Below are positions 16,832-24,429 of a DNA stretch of 41,534 bases, in pieces. Made by a program: the position numbers and the translations under genes. The notes beneath the pieces are model-generated. The model did no database searches. It was not told where the DNA came from and saw only the letters and a list, made by a program, of their open reading frames with translations. The DNA is taken from the NCBI GenBank assembly GCA_002339135.1, contig DDJR01000048.1, forward strand, positions 94,093-135,626. Direction: 5' to 3'. Every line of letters begins with the position of its first letter. Positions within the stretch are counted from its first letter, which is position 1. The stretch comes from Flavobacteriales bacterium UBA2619. Its GTDB lineage: Bacteria > Bacteroidota > Bacteroidia > Flavobacteriales_D > Sanyastnellaceae.

Positions 16832-17860
16832 TTATTCTACAATCAGTTGTTTTGTTGAGATGTTCTCTAGCCCTCGCATAGACGTTGCTGTATATACCCC
16901 TTTCGCCCAAGAGCTGACGTCTATCACTCCAGAATTTATCCCCGATATAAGCTGCAGCGTTTCGATTAAACGACCTGTGATGTCGCGAATTTGAATTGCG
17001 TCGATTGGATTGAATGTCAATGCCCTGCTAGTAAAAACAAATTGGACTTTCGAACTCGCCGGGTTGGGAAACATTGAGAAGTCAGTTTCTGTCTCTATAT
17101 GTTGTAGTTCATCCACAGCGACAAGGTAAGATTGAAGAATCTCTGTATAGTCTTGTGTTGCGGTGTCTTGACCTTCTATGACCTGAAAATGCGTGTGAGT
17201 GACCATGGGAACAACCGTCGTTCCAGCGTAAAACATGTCGAGATCTATTAAATACGTTACCTCTCCCGTTGCTTTTGCATTGTCCACAATGACTCTTGAT
17301 ATTGAAAGCCTTGACACATCCTCTACATGCACTCCTCCGGGAAGGTCAAGGGTTCCATACCCATTTACTTCACTCGAGACGACTCCTGATCGATGTGTTT
17401 CAACTCCAAAAATATTGAGCACATTCTCAAAAGTATCTGTCCATGTTTCCCCAAATGAAAATGGGTATGGAAAATAAATTTCTGAATCAGAATAGGCATA
17501 GCTTACACCTCCTTCTACCCCACCGTAATACTCAAAAACATCGGGTCCGTAGTTGTAGTAGTACTGAGCTCCTCCTGATTCTAACATCCAGTTAGCGTTG
17601 GGAAAATCATCTTCAAATTGAGAGGGTGATGAAGACAGTATCTGCCCATTGTAAGAGTTCACTGTAACAACCGAACTGTAATCCCAAGCCATGTTTTCTC
17701 CCGCCGCTCCCGCTTCTGAGAAATTTAACACACCCATGGTAAAACTCGCCCCCGACTGGAAAGATGGAGCAAGCAATGTTTGGGCTTTCGCATGGGGAAA
17801 CGAGATAAATATTGAAACCAAAACTAAAAAAACCAAAGGGGGGTTTGTACTTTGAATCAT
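16832..17860 (-). CDS. Secreted protein with T9SS type A sorting domain
   Basis: 342 residues. Signal peptide (about 1-26, ending SFPHAKA-Q). The body (30-250) is rich in Tyr, Ser and Gly with beta-strand patterns (FPYPFSFGETWTDTF, DLPGGVHVEDVSRLSIS) and matches no domain I recognise. The last 80 residues are a type IX secretion sorting domain: FSMFPNPASSKVQFVF, IRDITGRLIETLQL, IDVSSWAKGVYTATSM and a C-terminal KQLIVE. It should therefore cross the outer membrane through the T9SS and be cell-surface bound or released. It is convergent with the PurF-type gene (54-bp gap, no clear terminator) and divergent from the YeeE genes. Confidence 0.85.
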   Translation of the reverse strand: MIQSTNPPLVFLVLVSIFISFPHAKAQTLLAPSFQSGASFTMGVLNFSEAGAAGENMAWDYSSVVTVNSYNGQILSSSPSQFEDDFPNANWMLESGGAQYYYNYGPDVFEYYGGVEGGVSYAYSDSEIYFPYPFSFGETWTDTFENVLNIFGVETHRSGVVSSEVNGYGTLDLPGGVHVEDVSRLSISRVIVDNAKATGEVTYLIDLDMFYAGTTVVPMVTHTHFQVIEGQDTATQDYTEILQSYLVAVDELQHIETETDFSMFPNPASSKVQFVFTSRALTFNPIDAIQIRDITGRLIETLQLISGINSGVIDVSSWAKGVYTATSMRGLENISTKQLIVE

Positions 17861-17870
17861 CTTATTTAAT

Positions 17871-17878
17871 TACATTTG
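17871..17878 (+). promoter_or_regulatory. -7 box TACATTTG upstream of the YeeE pair
   Basis: Exact TAnnTTTG, 30 bp before the ATG at 17909. Candidate TTG elements at 17852-17854 and 17845-17847 give spacers of 16 and 23 bp, both at the margins, so only the -7 element is convincing. Confidence 0.45.
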
Positions 17879-17908
17879 GAGGCGTAAAATACAACTGTTA
17901 CAGCTTTT

Positions 17909-18475
17909 ATGATAGAGTTTATATCTCAACCTTGGGCTTGGTACATTGCCGGACCAGCCATTGGACTTATGGTCCCACTCCTTCTTTTTTTTCTGAATAA
18001 ATCCTTCGGAGTGAGTAGTTCTCTGAAGCATTTGTGTGCCATGTGTGCCATTTCTAAAGCTGACTATTTTCAGTACAATTGGAAAAAAGAGAGTTGGAAT
18101 TTGCTTTTTGTTTTCGGAATCTTTCTCGGCGCTCTATTCGTTACTAAATATTTACCCGCGAATGAACTTGTGGGGATTTCTGATGCTACAGTTACAAAAA
18201 TGAGTTCCTTAGGCATCACCGATTTTACAGGCCTGATGCCCTCGCAAATATTTTCATTCGACCAGCTCACAAATACAGCCACTCTGATCTCTGTGATTCT
18301 TGGTGGGTTTCTTGTGGGATTTGGAACGCGTTACGCTGGAGGATGCACATCGGGTCACGCTATTATGGGTCTGAGCATGTTGAACCTCGGCTCACTTGTC
18401 GCTGTTGTCGGCTTCTTTGTTGGCGGACTCGCTGTGAGTTGGTTGGTTTTACCATTTATTCTTGCATCACTGTGA
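17909..18475 (+). CDS. YeeE/YedE-family membrane protein, N-terminal half protein
   Basis: 188 residues with about five hydrophobic segments (WAWYIAGPAIGLMVPLLLFF; LLFVFGIFLGALFV; ATLISVILGGFLVGFG; LNLGSLVAVVGFFVGGLAV). The family signature GFGTRYAGGCTSGHAIMG carries the conserved Cys thought to handle the sulfur substrate; YeeE homologues import thiosulfate. Two further Cys (CAMCAIS) lie in the first cytoplasmic loop. In many bacteria one polypeptide holds both halves; here they are two genes overlapping by 4 bp (GTGA), so they likely form a heterodimer. Substrate in this organism is inferred. Confidence 0.88.
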   Translation: MIEFISQPWAWYIAGPAIGLMVPLLLFFLNKSFGVSSSLKHLCAMCAISKADYFQYNWKKESWNLLFVFGIFLGALFVTKYLPANELVGISDATVTKMSSLGITDFTGLMPSQIFSFDQLTNTATLISVILGGFLVGFGTRYAGGCTSGHAIMGLSMLNLGSLVAVVGFFVGGLAVSWLVLPFILASL

Positions 18476-18885
18476 AACATTTATACGCTCTGTTACTTGG
18501 CGCTCTTTTCGGCGGAATACTTGTTAAAGCTGAAGTCCTTTCATGGTTCAGAATACAGGAGATGTTCTGGTTCCAAAGTTTTCACATGTACGGAACGATC
18601 GGGAGTGCGGTTGCTGTGGGAGCCCTTTCTCTTCAAATATTTAAGCGTTTTAAAGCCACATCTATGTCAGGCGATCTGATCGATCCTGCAACTAAGAAGT
18701 TCAATAAAAAAGGGAACTTACTAGGCGGAATTATTTTTGGATGCGGCTGGGCTTTGACGGGCGCATGCCCGGGGCCTCTTTTCGCGCTTGTTGGAAGTGG
18801 CTACGGAATTATGCTAGCGTCAATCTTGTCCGCAATGCTTGGGGTTTGGTTCTACGGCACGGTTAGGGGAAAGCTCCCTCGTTAA
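18472..18885 (+). CDS. YeeE/YedE-family (DUF6691-like) membrane protein, C-terminal half
   Basis: 137 residues from a GTG at 18472 that overlaps the stop of the previous gene (GTGA). I choose this start because upstream in-frame residues are unlike membrane protein sequence and overlap the YeeE signature in another frame. About four membrane segments; the signature GGIIFGCGWALTGACPGPLFALVG has two Cys and matches the second half of YeeE/YedE transporters. Together with the preceding gene it should form a complete sulfur-compound transporter. It ends 28 bp from the convergent lysyl oxidase gene. Confidence 0.86.
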   Translation: MKHLYALLLGALFGGILVKAEVLSWFRIQEMFWFQSFHMYGTIGSAVAVGALSLQIFKRFKATSMSGDLIDPATKKFNKKGNLLGGIIFGCGWALTGACPGPLFALVGSGYGIMLASILSAMLGVWFYGTVRGKLPR

Positions 18886-18912
18886 TCAGAAAAAAGCAAA
18901 AAACAAGTGCGA

Positions 18913-21252
18913 TCAGCAAACTGTACCAAACGATGAAAGGACAAGCAGCACATCAGCGACATTCACATAGCCATCGCCATTGACGTCGTTCGTGCAATTT
19001 GAAACACAGCCAAACTCACCTAGAACCTCAAGTATATCGCTTACTGACACCACCAAATCACCATCAACATCTCCAAGACATGCCGAGTTGAACTCTTCAA
19101 CGCAAGCGCTAAATAGGGAGGTCATCGTTGTTTGCAGGCTTGTGTTAACGACGTCTGTAACTTGTGAAATACAAACCATTCCATTTGCTGACCCTATCCA
19201 ATGCACTCTGAGCAATGGCGTGTGTACGATGTTTTTAGGAATCGATGAGCCGTCATAACTTAGAGAAATCACATCTATACCTCCGGGAACATGAGATGGA
19301 TTCGCTGAGTAATCTTCCGGATCAATGAGGTTTGTCGTTTGTGAAATCTGCACACCGTCAAATTCAAGTTGATAAGCATAAATTCTGTTGTCAGGGTTCA
19401 GAACATGAACATCGAAGTACTGCTCTTCCCAATTGACATCACCGATGGAAAACTCAACATTGTCAAATGGATTGAGAACGGCTACTGTGGGAAAGTCACA
19501 ATGGTTGTGAACCCCTGAACTGTCTGGATGCGCGTGAGCGGCATTCCAATACTGACAATCCGCAATCGTAGCTGCATCGACAACGTTAATCAATCCATCT
19601 GAATTGATGTCGTTGCAAGTCGTAAACGGAATGTCTCCGCCCAAAACTCCTTCTGAAAACAATTCGGCATCCGTTAAATCTTGGTCGAAATCTCCGTCAA
19701 TGTCTCCCATCAAAGTAGCGCCTCCGCATTCTCCAGCACAGTCAACAAGAGTTGTCCCATAGGCTTCTCCTGAACAATCTGTGAAAACAGGACAGTCTGT
19801 AAGAATTGCAACTTCGTATCCAACACTTCTGTCGATCTCGATACACACGACTCCCCAGTTGTTTTCTGTATTCATTTCATATCTGCCCAGAGCATCTGGT
19901 GCATAATCCCAATTTACCCTGACAACAAGGCGGTACTGACCATCAGGCACATCTGTTACGTCTATCCACTGACAACTAAGGCCGCTTGAGTAGATGTCGC
20001 CACAACCTGCCGTGATGCCCATGTTAGAACAACCATACTGTGCTGAACCTCCACCGCTACACTCCAAGTCCATCACACAGAATCCGTTCTTAAAACCTAC
20101 AGGAATAAATCCACCATCCATGTCGAACAGGTCGTATTTTGCATACCCATCATAATGCCAATGATTGTGGCATTCCCCCCACTCAAATTGTTGTGTTTCA
20201 TCATTGTTGGTTGTGGTTCCAATATAATAGTCAAGCGCGCCGATGTTTTTAATATGTGTCGTAAATCGAATGATTTGTCTCTCCCCAAACCCGTTTAAAC
20301 AACCTTCATCGATGTAACAATCTGTTTCCTCTACCTGCATCGTCGTGGCGTAAAGAGAACTTGTTATTGCATCTGTTACAATCTCCAAATCTGGACCCGT
20401 GCACATGGGGTCACCTTCATAAATACAAGTGCCATTGTCAATTTCTGCAGCGGGGTTATAATTACAGGCAGAAGAATCCGTACAGCCAGTTGGTGGGCCT
20501 ACAAATTCAAATGACCAGTCAAAGCCTCCACAGCTTTCATCTAATGATGCGAATCTGACCCAAACCTGTTCTCCTCCAACCAACAGCGCTGTAATCGCAG
20601 CCTCTTCTCCACAACCGCCTTCAAAGTCATCGTAATAAATCGAACCCTCATTGGTGTTGTCGAAATTGTTCATGTTGCAATAATCATAAATATAAAGAAC
20701 CGTATTGCACTCTGCACCACAGGAGTTAAATGAGTACATTCCATTGACTGGCGGAGTAAACGTATACCAAAAATTATCCAATTGCTGGTTGATGACTGAG
20801 GAGTAATCTGCGTCTGAAATCACCACAGCATCATTGCAAGTCGTCCCTGGAGCGCAGTCAAACATGACGATATCTTGGTCCCCAAAATCTCCCCCAGTTG
20901 CGACTTCAACAGAGTCAATTAACAACGTAAAAGTCCCTGTTCCATATCCACAACATATCCCATCTCCATAGCTGTCATCTATCACAAACTGCAAACAAGT
21001 AGGCTCGCCAGTATTCAAAATACAAACTGAAGCTGAATAGTCTGTTGCGCTCGTATTGTAAGGTCCGCCCGTTAACAAAACCCCTGAAGCATCGGACAAG
21101 GTCCAGGTCGTCTCTCCTGGGTAGTTGTCCGTTAATATTTGTACCAGAACCTCGGACTCTCCTTCTGCACATTGTGCTGAAATAGAGGTGGGGTTAGACA
21201 CGGAAAGAAAGAGTATCATTCCAGAAAAAAGGAGAGAGTATATGTGCTTCAT
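18913..21252 (-). CDS. Secreted multidomain lysyl oxidase with dockerin-like modules
   Basis: 779 residues from the ATG at 21252; a longer frame to 21348 would bury the signal peptide (residues 1-27, ending TSISAQ). Order: beta domain (about 35-133) opening with LVQILTDNYPGETTW; a second beta domain (139-252); a Cys-rich repeat GCTDSSACNYNPAAE (257-271); the lysyl oxidase core (about 287-475); dockerin-like repeats (515-568); a beta domain with cohesin-like features (about 588-715); and terminal dockerin-like repeats (725-779). The LOX core keeps copper ligands His362, His364 and His366 in WGECHNHWH, and Lys388 (FKNGFC) and Tyr421 (CGDIYSSGLSCQWIDVTD), which align with the residues forming the lysine tyrosylquinone cofactor. 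It should oxidise primary amines outside the cell, releasing aldehyde, ammonia and peroxide. No T9SS tail of type A is seen. Confidence 0.85.
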   Translation of the reverse strand: MKHIYSLLFSGMILFLSVSNPTSISAQCAEGESEVLVQILTDNYPGETTWTLSDASGVLLTGGPYNTSATDYSASVCILNTGEPTCLQFVIDDSYGDGICCGYGTGTFTLLIDSVEVATGGDFGDQDIVMFDCAPGTTCNDAVVISDADYSSVINQQLDNFWYTFTPPVNGMYSFNSCGAECNTVLYIYDYCNMNNFDNTNEGSIYYDDFEGGCGEEAAITALLVGGEQVWVRFASLDESCGGFDWSFEFVGPPTGCTDSSACNYNPAAEIDNGTCIYEGDPMCTGPDLEIVTDAITSSLYATTMQVEETDCYIDEGCLNGFGERQIIRFTTHIKNIGALDYYIGTTTNNDETQQFEWGECHNHWHYDGYAKYDLFDMDGGFIPVGFKNGFCVMDLECSGGGSAQYGCSNMGITAGCGDIYSSGLSCQWIDVTDVPDGQYRLVVRVNWDYAPDALGRYEMNTENNWGVVCIEIDRSVGYEVAILTDCPVFTDCSGEAYGTTLVDCAGECGGATLMGDIDGDFDQDLTDAELFSEGVLGGDIPFTTCNDINSDGLINVVDAATIADCQYWNAAHAHPDSSGVHNHCDFPTVAVLNPFDNVEFSIGDVNWEEQYFDVHVLNPDNRIYAYQLEFDGVQISQTTNLIDPEDYSANPSHVPGGIDVISLSYDGSSIPKNIVHTPLLRVHWIGSANGMVCISQVTDVVNTSLQTTMTSLFSACVEEFNSACLGDVDGDLVVSVSDILEVLGEFGCVSNCTNDVNGDGYVNVADVLLVLSSFGTVC

Positions 21253-21306
21253 CGAGATCAATTCTTGGTTGTTAAAATTTAGAACGCAAAAAACAAATGG
21301 AAGGTT

Positions 21307-21321
21307 GCTTGAAAAACAAGC
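21307..21321. repeat. Short inverted repeat between the two quinone-enzyme genes
   Basis: GCTTG (21307-21311) and CAAGC (21317-21321) enclose a 5-base A/T loop in the 83-bp gap between the sugar dehydrogenase and the lysyl oxidase gene; AACAAGCTTGTT-like symmetry continues beside it. On the minus strand a T-run sits within the loop. It may weaken read-through or be a protein site; evidence is slight. Confidence 0.25.
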
Positions 21322-21335
21322 TTGTTGCTCTGCGC

Positions 21336-22733
21336 TTAGCCCGCGCACACTTGACCGAAGGCGCCAAGGATTTGTAAAAGATCGCCCACCGTTACAGCTC
21401 CATCAGCGTTTACATCTTCTGTGCAAAAGGCGCCATAGACACACGCGCCTGAGTCCACATTCGCCCAAGCGATATAATTAAGAGCCTCTGAATCAAGACA
21501 CCCCGCGAACTGACAAGTGCCGTCATCATCGTTTGCCGCTGCGTCATAATTTGACGCACCTGGGTAGGTGCATCCAGAGACAAGAGCAGGTGGAACATAA
21601 TCCAGGTTTCGAAACTCTTTAATCACATTGGGTCCACTTCCTGGGTAACTCCCTCCATTGAGCGCCATGTATACCGCTCCCGTTATTGGATTTACACACA
21701 CGTCTCTGACGCGCTGGTTGAAAGAAGAAAAGTATTGCTCTTCAGAGGTCACCGATGTGCCGTCTGCATTCAAGTGCATAACGCTAAGTCTTTCGTATTG
21801 CCCGCTTAAGCCTCCAAGTACTGAGAGAAGAATGCTGTTTTGCCACTCTGGAATTGCAGGATGGTTGTAGTATTCCATGCCGTTTACTGCTACACAAGGG
21901 GTCCAGGTAAAAACAGGCTCTGCTACATTGTTTGCGTTGCAGTAGGAGTTTTCACTTGATGTGTTGCACACACCCTCGACATTGGGCCAGCCATAATTTC
22001 GGTTGGGTTGAATGAGGTTAAGTTCGTCATTCGTGTTTTGACCATGTTCCGAACTGTAGATGACACCGCCAGGTCCTGCACATATTCCTTGTGGATTTCT
22101 GTGGCCATAGCTATACACATAGCTGCCTGGGATTGGGTTGTCTGAGGGGACGGTGCCGTCTAAGTTGACCCTCAATATTTTTCCCTTTAAAGACGCTATG
22201 TTCTGAGAGGAAGCGCCCCCATCTCCCGTGTCGCCGGTAGTCATAAGCAAGGTGTTGTCGGGGAGAACCAGCAAGCGACTTCCGTTGTGGATTCCTCCTG
22301 CTTGCAAACTCAAAAGTTGTTGTTCGTTAACCAGTGCGCTGCCGTTCCAATCAAACGAGCTTAAGTACTCTGTACCATTGAAACTAGAGCCTGAGCAGTA
22401 TACCAGATAAACCTTCGGGGTGTTCGTCCAATCTGGATGCATGGCCATGCCTAACATTCCGGGCTCTCCTGATCCTCCGTTCATCACAGATTTTGAGAGC
22501 ACTACTGAGGAAGATCCCGTTTCAGGATTGATGCGGGTCACTGTTCCTTGTCTGCTTGTCACCCAAACGTGGTCGTCTGGGCCCCACAAAACTTCCCAGG
22601 GAAGGTTGATCCCGGATATGAGGGTTGTTTCAGTTAAAGTCGTAGAACCGACTTGATGGGTTGATTGGGCAAACGAATTGCTCCAAACCAAACAGCCAAA
22701 AAAAAGGCAGGAAATAAATAGAAAATTCTTCAT
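21336..22733 (-). CDS. Secreted PQQ-type glucose/sorbosone dehydrogenase with dockerin-like tail
   Basis: 465 residues. Signal peptide 1-22 (SNSFAQ). A six-bladed propeller of the soluble sugar dehydrogenase (GSDH/YliI) family spans about 30-380: GINLPWEVLWGPDDHVWVTSR (41-61), catalytic-type His149 in IHNGSRL, TTGDTGDGG, LKGKILRVNLDGT (182-194), YSYGHRNPQG (207-216), SSEHG (227-231) and NYGWPNVEG (246-254). These match residues that bind PQQ in the family. The tail has two Cys-rich repeats (about 386-436: GCTYPGASNYD, GCLDSEALNYI) and one dockerin-like module (about 436-465, CTEDVNADGAVTVGDLL). It would oxidise aldose sugars outside the cell. It lies 83 bp upstream of the lysyl oxidase gene on the same strand. 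Confidence 0.85.
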   Translation of the reverse strand: MKNFLFISCLFFGCLVWSNSFAQSTHQVGSTTLTETTLISGINLPWEVLWGPDDHVWVTSRQGTVTRINPETGSSSVVLSKSVMNGGSGEPGMLGMAMHPDWTNTPKVYLVYCSGSSFNGTEYLSSFDWNGSALVNEQQLLSLQAGGIHNGSRLLVLPDNTLLMTTGDTGDGGASSQNIASLKGKILRVNLDGTVPSDNPIPGSYVYSYGHRNPQGICAGPGGVIYSSEHGQNTNDELNLIQPNRNYGWPNVEGVCNTSSENSYCNANNVAEPVFTWTPCVAVNGMEYYNHPAIPEWQNSILLSVLGGLSGQYERLSVMHLNADGTSVTSEEQYFSSFNQRVRDVCVNPITGAVYMALNGGSYPGSGPNVIKEFRNLDYVPPALVSGCTYPGASNYDAAANDDDGTCQFAGCLDSEALNYIAWANVDSGACVYGAFCTEDVNADGAVTVGDLLQILGAFGQVCAG

Positions 22734-22992
22734 GTGAACTGGTAAGATACGTATTTAATTGAAAAAAAAAATACGACATCTGGTTCTAGCGTGTTGAAAA
22801 AAAAGTGCAATCTGTTTTATTTCAAGCAATCACAAGTGTAACTTTCAATGGAAACGAACTGCTTGGGTTGGTTTTATGGAGAAAACTCCACTCCACTTTG
22901 TTTGTTGCAGAGCATCACCATTTCTGACCTGCTTCATCTTCCAAGTGTGTTCGGTGTAAAGTGCTCCAGACGATTTAGTGCGTCAGATCGTT
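22734..22992. other. Intergenic stretch between divergent genes
   Basis: Gap of 313 bp in all (22734-23046) between the sugar dehydrogenase and the coiled-coil protein gene. A poly-A run (22761-22769) and a 14-base hairpin TGGAGAAAACTCCA (22877-22890) are visible. A plus-strand promoter occupies 22993-23021; I found no convincing minus-strand TAnnTTTG for the dehydrogenase and no RNA gene or short coding frame with support. Confidence 0.5.
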
Positions 22993-23021
22993 TTGAATTT
23001 GGCACAAGACTTGCATCTTTG
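22993..23021 (+). promoter_or_regulatory. Promoter of the coiled-coil protein gene
   Basis: TTG at 22993-22995, an 18-bp spacer and CATCTTTG at 23014-23021 fit TTG-N17-20-TAnnTTTG with one mismatch. The predicted start is about 22 nt before the ATG at 23047, which supports that start codon over the upstream one at 22978, which precedes the promoter. Confidence 0.5.
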
Positions 23022-23046
23022 TAAAAACACTCTCAATTACATTCTT

Positions 23047-23907
23047 ATGAATCTCAACTCTAAACAATCGTTCATTGCCATTGTCGTTTTGGCGGTAATT
23101 TGTCTTTTTCTTGGAATTCAGCTTTTTGTAGGTGGAGAGAAGTTTGACGAGTTGTCTGGTGATTATGGTCGGCTAGAAATGGACAAAGAGCAGGTTGTTT
23201 TCGATTTAGAAAAAATGAGGTTTTCTTATGACACTCTTGAAATTGAAAACTCCATGATGCTCGCGGAAGTCTCTGCTCAACGAGATAAAATTGACGGTTT
23301 AATTACAAGTGTAAAAAACGGAAACTGGGCACTTGGCAAAGCCAAAAAAGAAGCGTCAACATTGAGGGTGATTATGAAGGGGTACATTGCAACCATCGAT
23401 TCGATAAACCAACTAAATCAAGCCCTATCCCAAGAAAATACTGAGATGAGAGACCGGGTGAAAGAAGTCCAAGGGAGAAATGAAAAACTCGAAGAGCGAC
23501 AAGAAAACATGGCGCAGATTATTGAGGTCGGAAGGGTTCTTCAATGTACAGAAATAAACGCTGTGGGGATTCGTATTTTATCCTCTGGGAGACAGCGTGA
23601 GACGACAAGGGCAGATAGAGTGGAAATGATTAAGGTTTGTTTTACGCTGCTTGAAAATAAGATTGCAGAATCCGGAAACAAAGTCCTCAACCTTCGAATT
23701 ACAGACTTAGACGGCAACGTCTTGTTGTCAAACAACGAAGGGGAATACAGCGCGACCAGAAATATTGATTACGCAAATGACAGGTTAGATGCTTGTGTCT
23801 TCTACTCGTTGGATCTAGAAGTGGGCACGTTAGTTCCCGGAGAATACACGGTTGAAATATTCGAACAAGATGCGGTCATTGGAGCGAGCACGTTGCCTTT
23901 AAGGTAA
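23047..23907 (+). CDS. Membrane-anchored coiled-coil protein, Bacteroidota-conserved type
   Basis: 286 residues from the ATG at 23047. A single N-terminal membrane segment (about 8-27, SFIAIVVLAVICLFLGIQLF) leads into a long heptad-rich coiled coil (about 35-165), then a compact beta-rich domain (170-286) starting EINAVGIRILSSGRQRETTRADRVEMIKVCF and containing VLNLRITDLDGNVLLS and YTVEIFEQD. I recall similar uncharacterised proteins in Flavobacteriales, sometimes loosely labelled as partitioning proteins without good reason. The C-terminal domain probably faces the periplasm. Function unknown. It stands alone between a divergent secreted enzyme and yraN (103-bp gap). Confidence 0.7.
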   Translation: MNLNSKQSFIAIVVLAVICLFLGIQLFVGGEKFDELSGDYGRLEMDKEQVVFDLEKMRFSYDTLEIENSMMLAEVSAQRDKIDGLITSVKNGNWALGKAKKEASTLRVIMKGYIATIDSINQLNQALSQENTEMRDRVKEVQGRNEKLEERQENMAQIIEVGRVLQCTEINAVGIRILSSGRQRETTRADRVEMIKVCFTLLENKIAESGNKVLNLRITDLDGNVLLSNNEGEYSATRNIDYANDRLDACVFYSLDLEVGTLVPGEYTVEIFEQDAVIGASTLPLR

Positions 23908-24010
23908 CACTATTTCGCTTTTGGGACTCGATTCTTTCGGTGAAAAAGTTGTGAGCTACAGATACAAAGTCTGAGACCATCCCCTGGCCTCTTCAGCTGA
24001 AATTAGGCTG

Positions 24011-24373
24011 ATGAAACAAACAACCGTAGAAATTGGAAGAGCTGGTGAAGACCTTGCGCAAAAGTATCTGTCGTCCTTGGGATATAAAATCTTAGAGAAA
24101 AATTGGAGGTGGCGCAGATGTGAAATTGACCTCATCGCACTGCATGAAGATCAGGTGGTTTTCGTTGAAGTAAAAACACGGGGGAGAGATCAAGGTGAAC
24201 AAGAGGCCGAGATCTCACATGGCCAGAGAACAAGAATCATCAATGCGGCACATGCGTTTTTATTGAGCAACCGGTGGATTAAGTTTGAATCTAGGTTTGA
24301 CCTTGTCAGGGTTCGAAAGACAAATAGATCTTGGTCATTAGACCATCTCAAGGGAGCTTTTGAAGTTGTGTAA
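24011..24373 (+). CDS. yraN: UPF0102 family protein YraN
   Basis: 120 residues, normal family length. It shows the Holliday-junction-resolvase-like nuclease core: GRAGEDLAQKYLSSLGYKIL (8-27), NWRWRRCEIDLIA and VVFVEVKTRG, with the acidic EID...EVK arrangement of restriction-like folds. The biological role in this family is not settled. It precedes the pseudouridine synthase by 56 bp. Confidence 0.88.
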   Translation: MKQTTVEIGRAGEDLAQKYLSSLGYKILEKNWRWRRCEIDLIALHEDQVVFVEVKTRGRDQGEQEAEISHGQRTRIINAAHAFLLSNRWIKFESRFDLVRVRKTNRSWSLDHLKGAFEVV

Positions 24374-24400
24374 ATCTTAGATGTATGAAACCGAGTGATG

Positions 24401-24408
24401 TATCTTTG
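24401..24408 (+). promoter_or_regulatory. -7 box TATCTTTG of the pseudouridine synthase gene
   Basis: Exact TAnnTTTG; no TTG at the correct spacing. It lies inside a longer open frame that starts at 24385, and the predicted start of transcription near 24412 leaves an 18-nt leader to the ATG at 24430. It decides the start of the next gene. Confidence 0.45.
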
Positions 24409-24429
24409 CTGCTCAATATATCATGTAAG

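Noticed and set aside
18343..18471. Upstream start for the second YeeE-type gene
   Set aside because: The 43 extra residues are out-of-frame readings of the first gene's conserved segment; the GTG at 18472 overlaps the stop neatly.
22877..22890. TGGAGAAAACTCCA hairpin in the gap before the coiled-coil gene
   Set aside because: A 5-bp stem alone, far from any gene end, without a T-run; likely chance.
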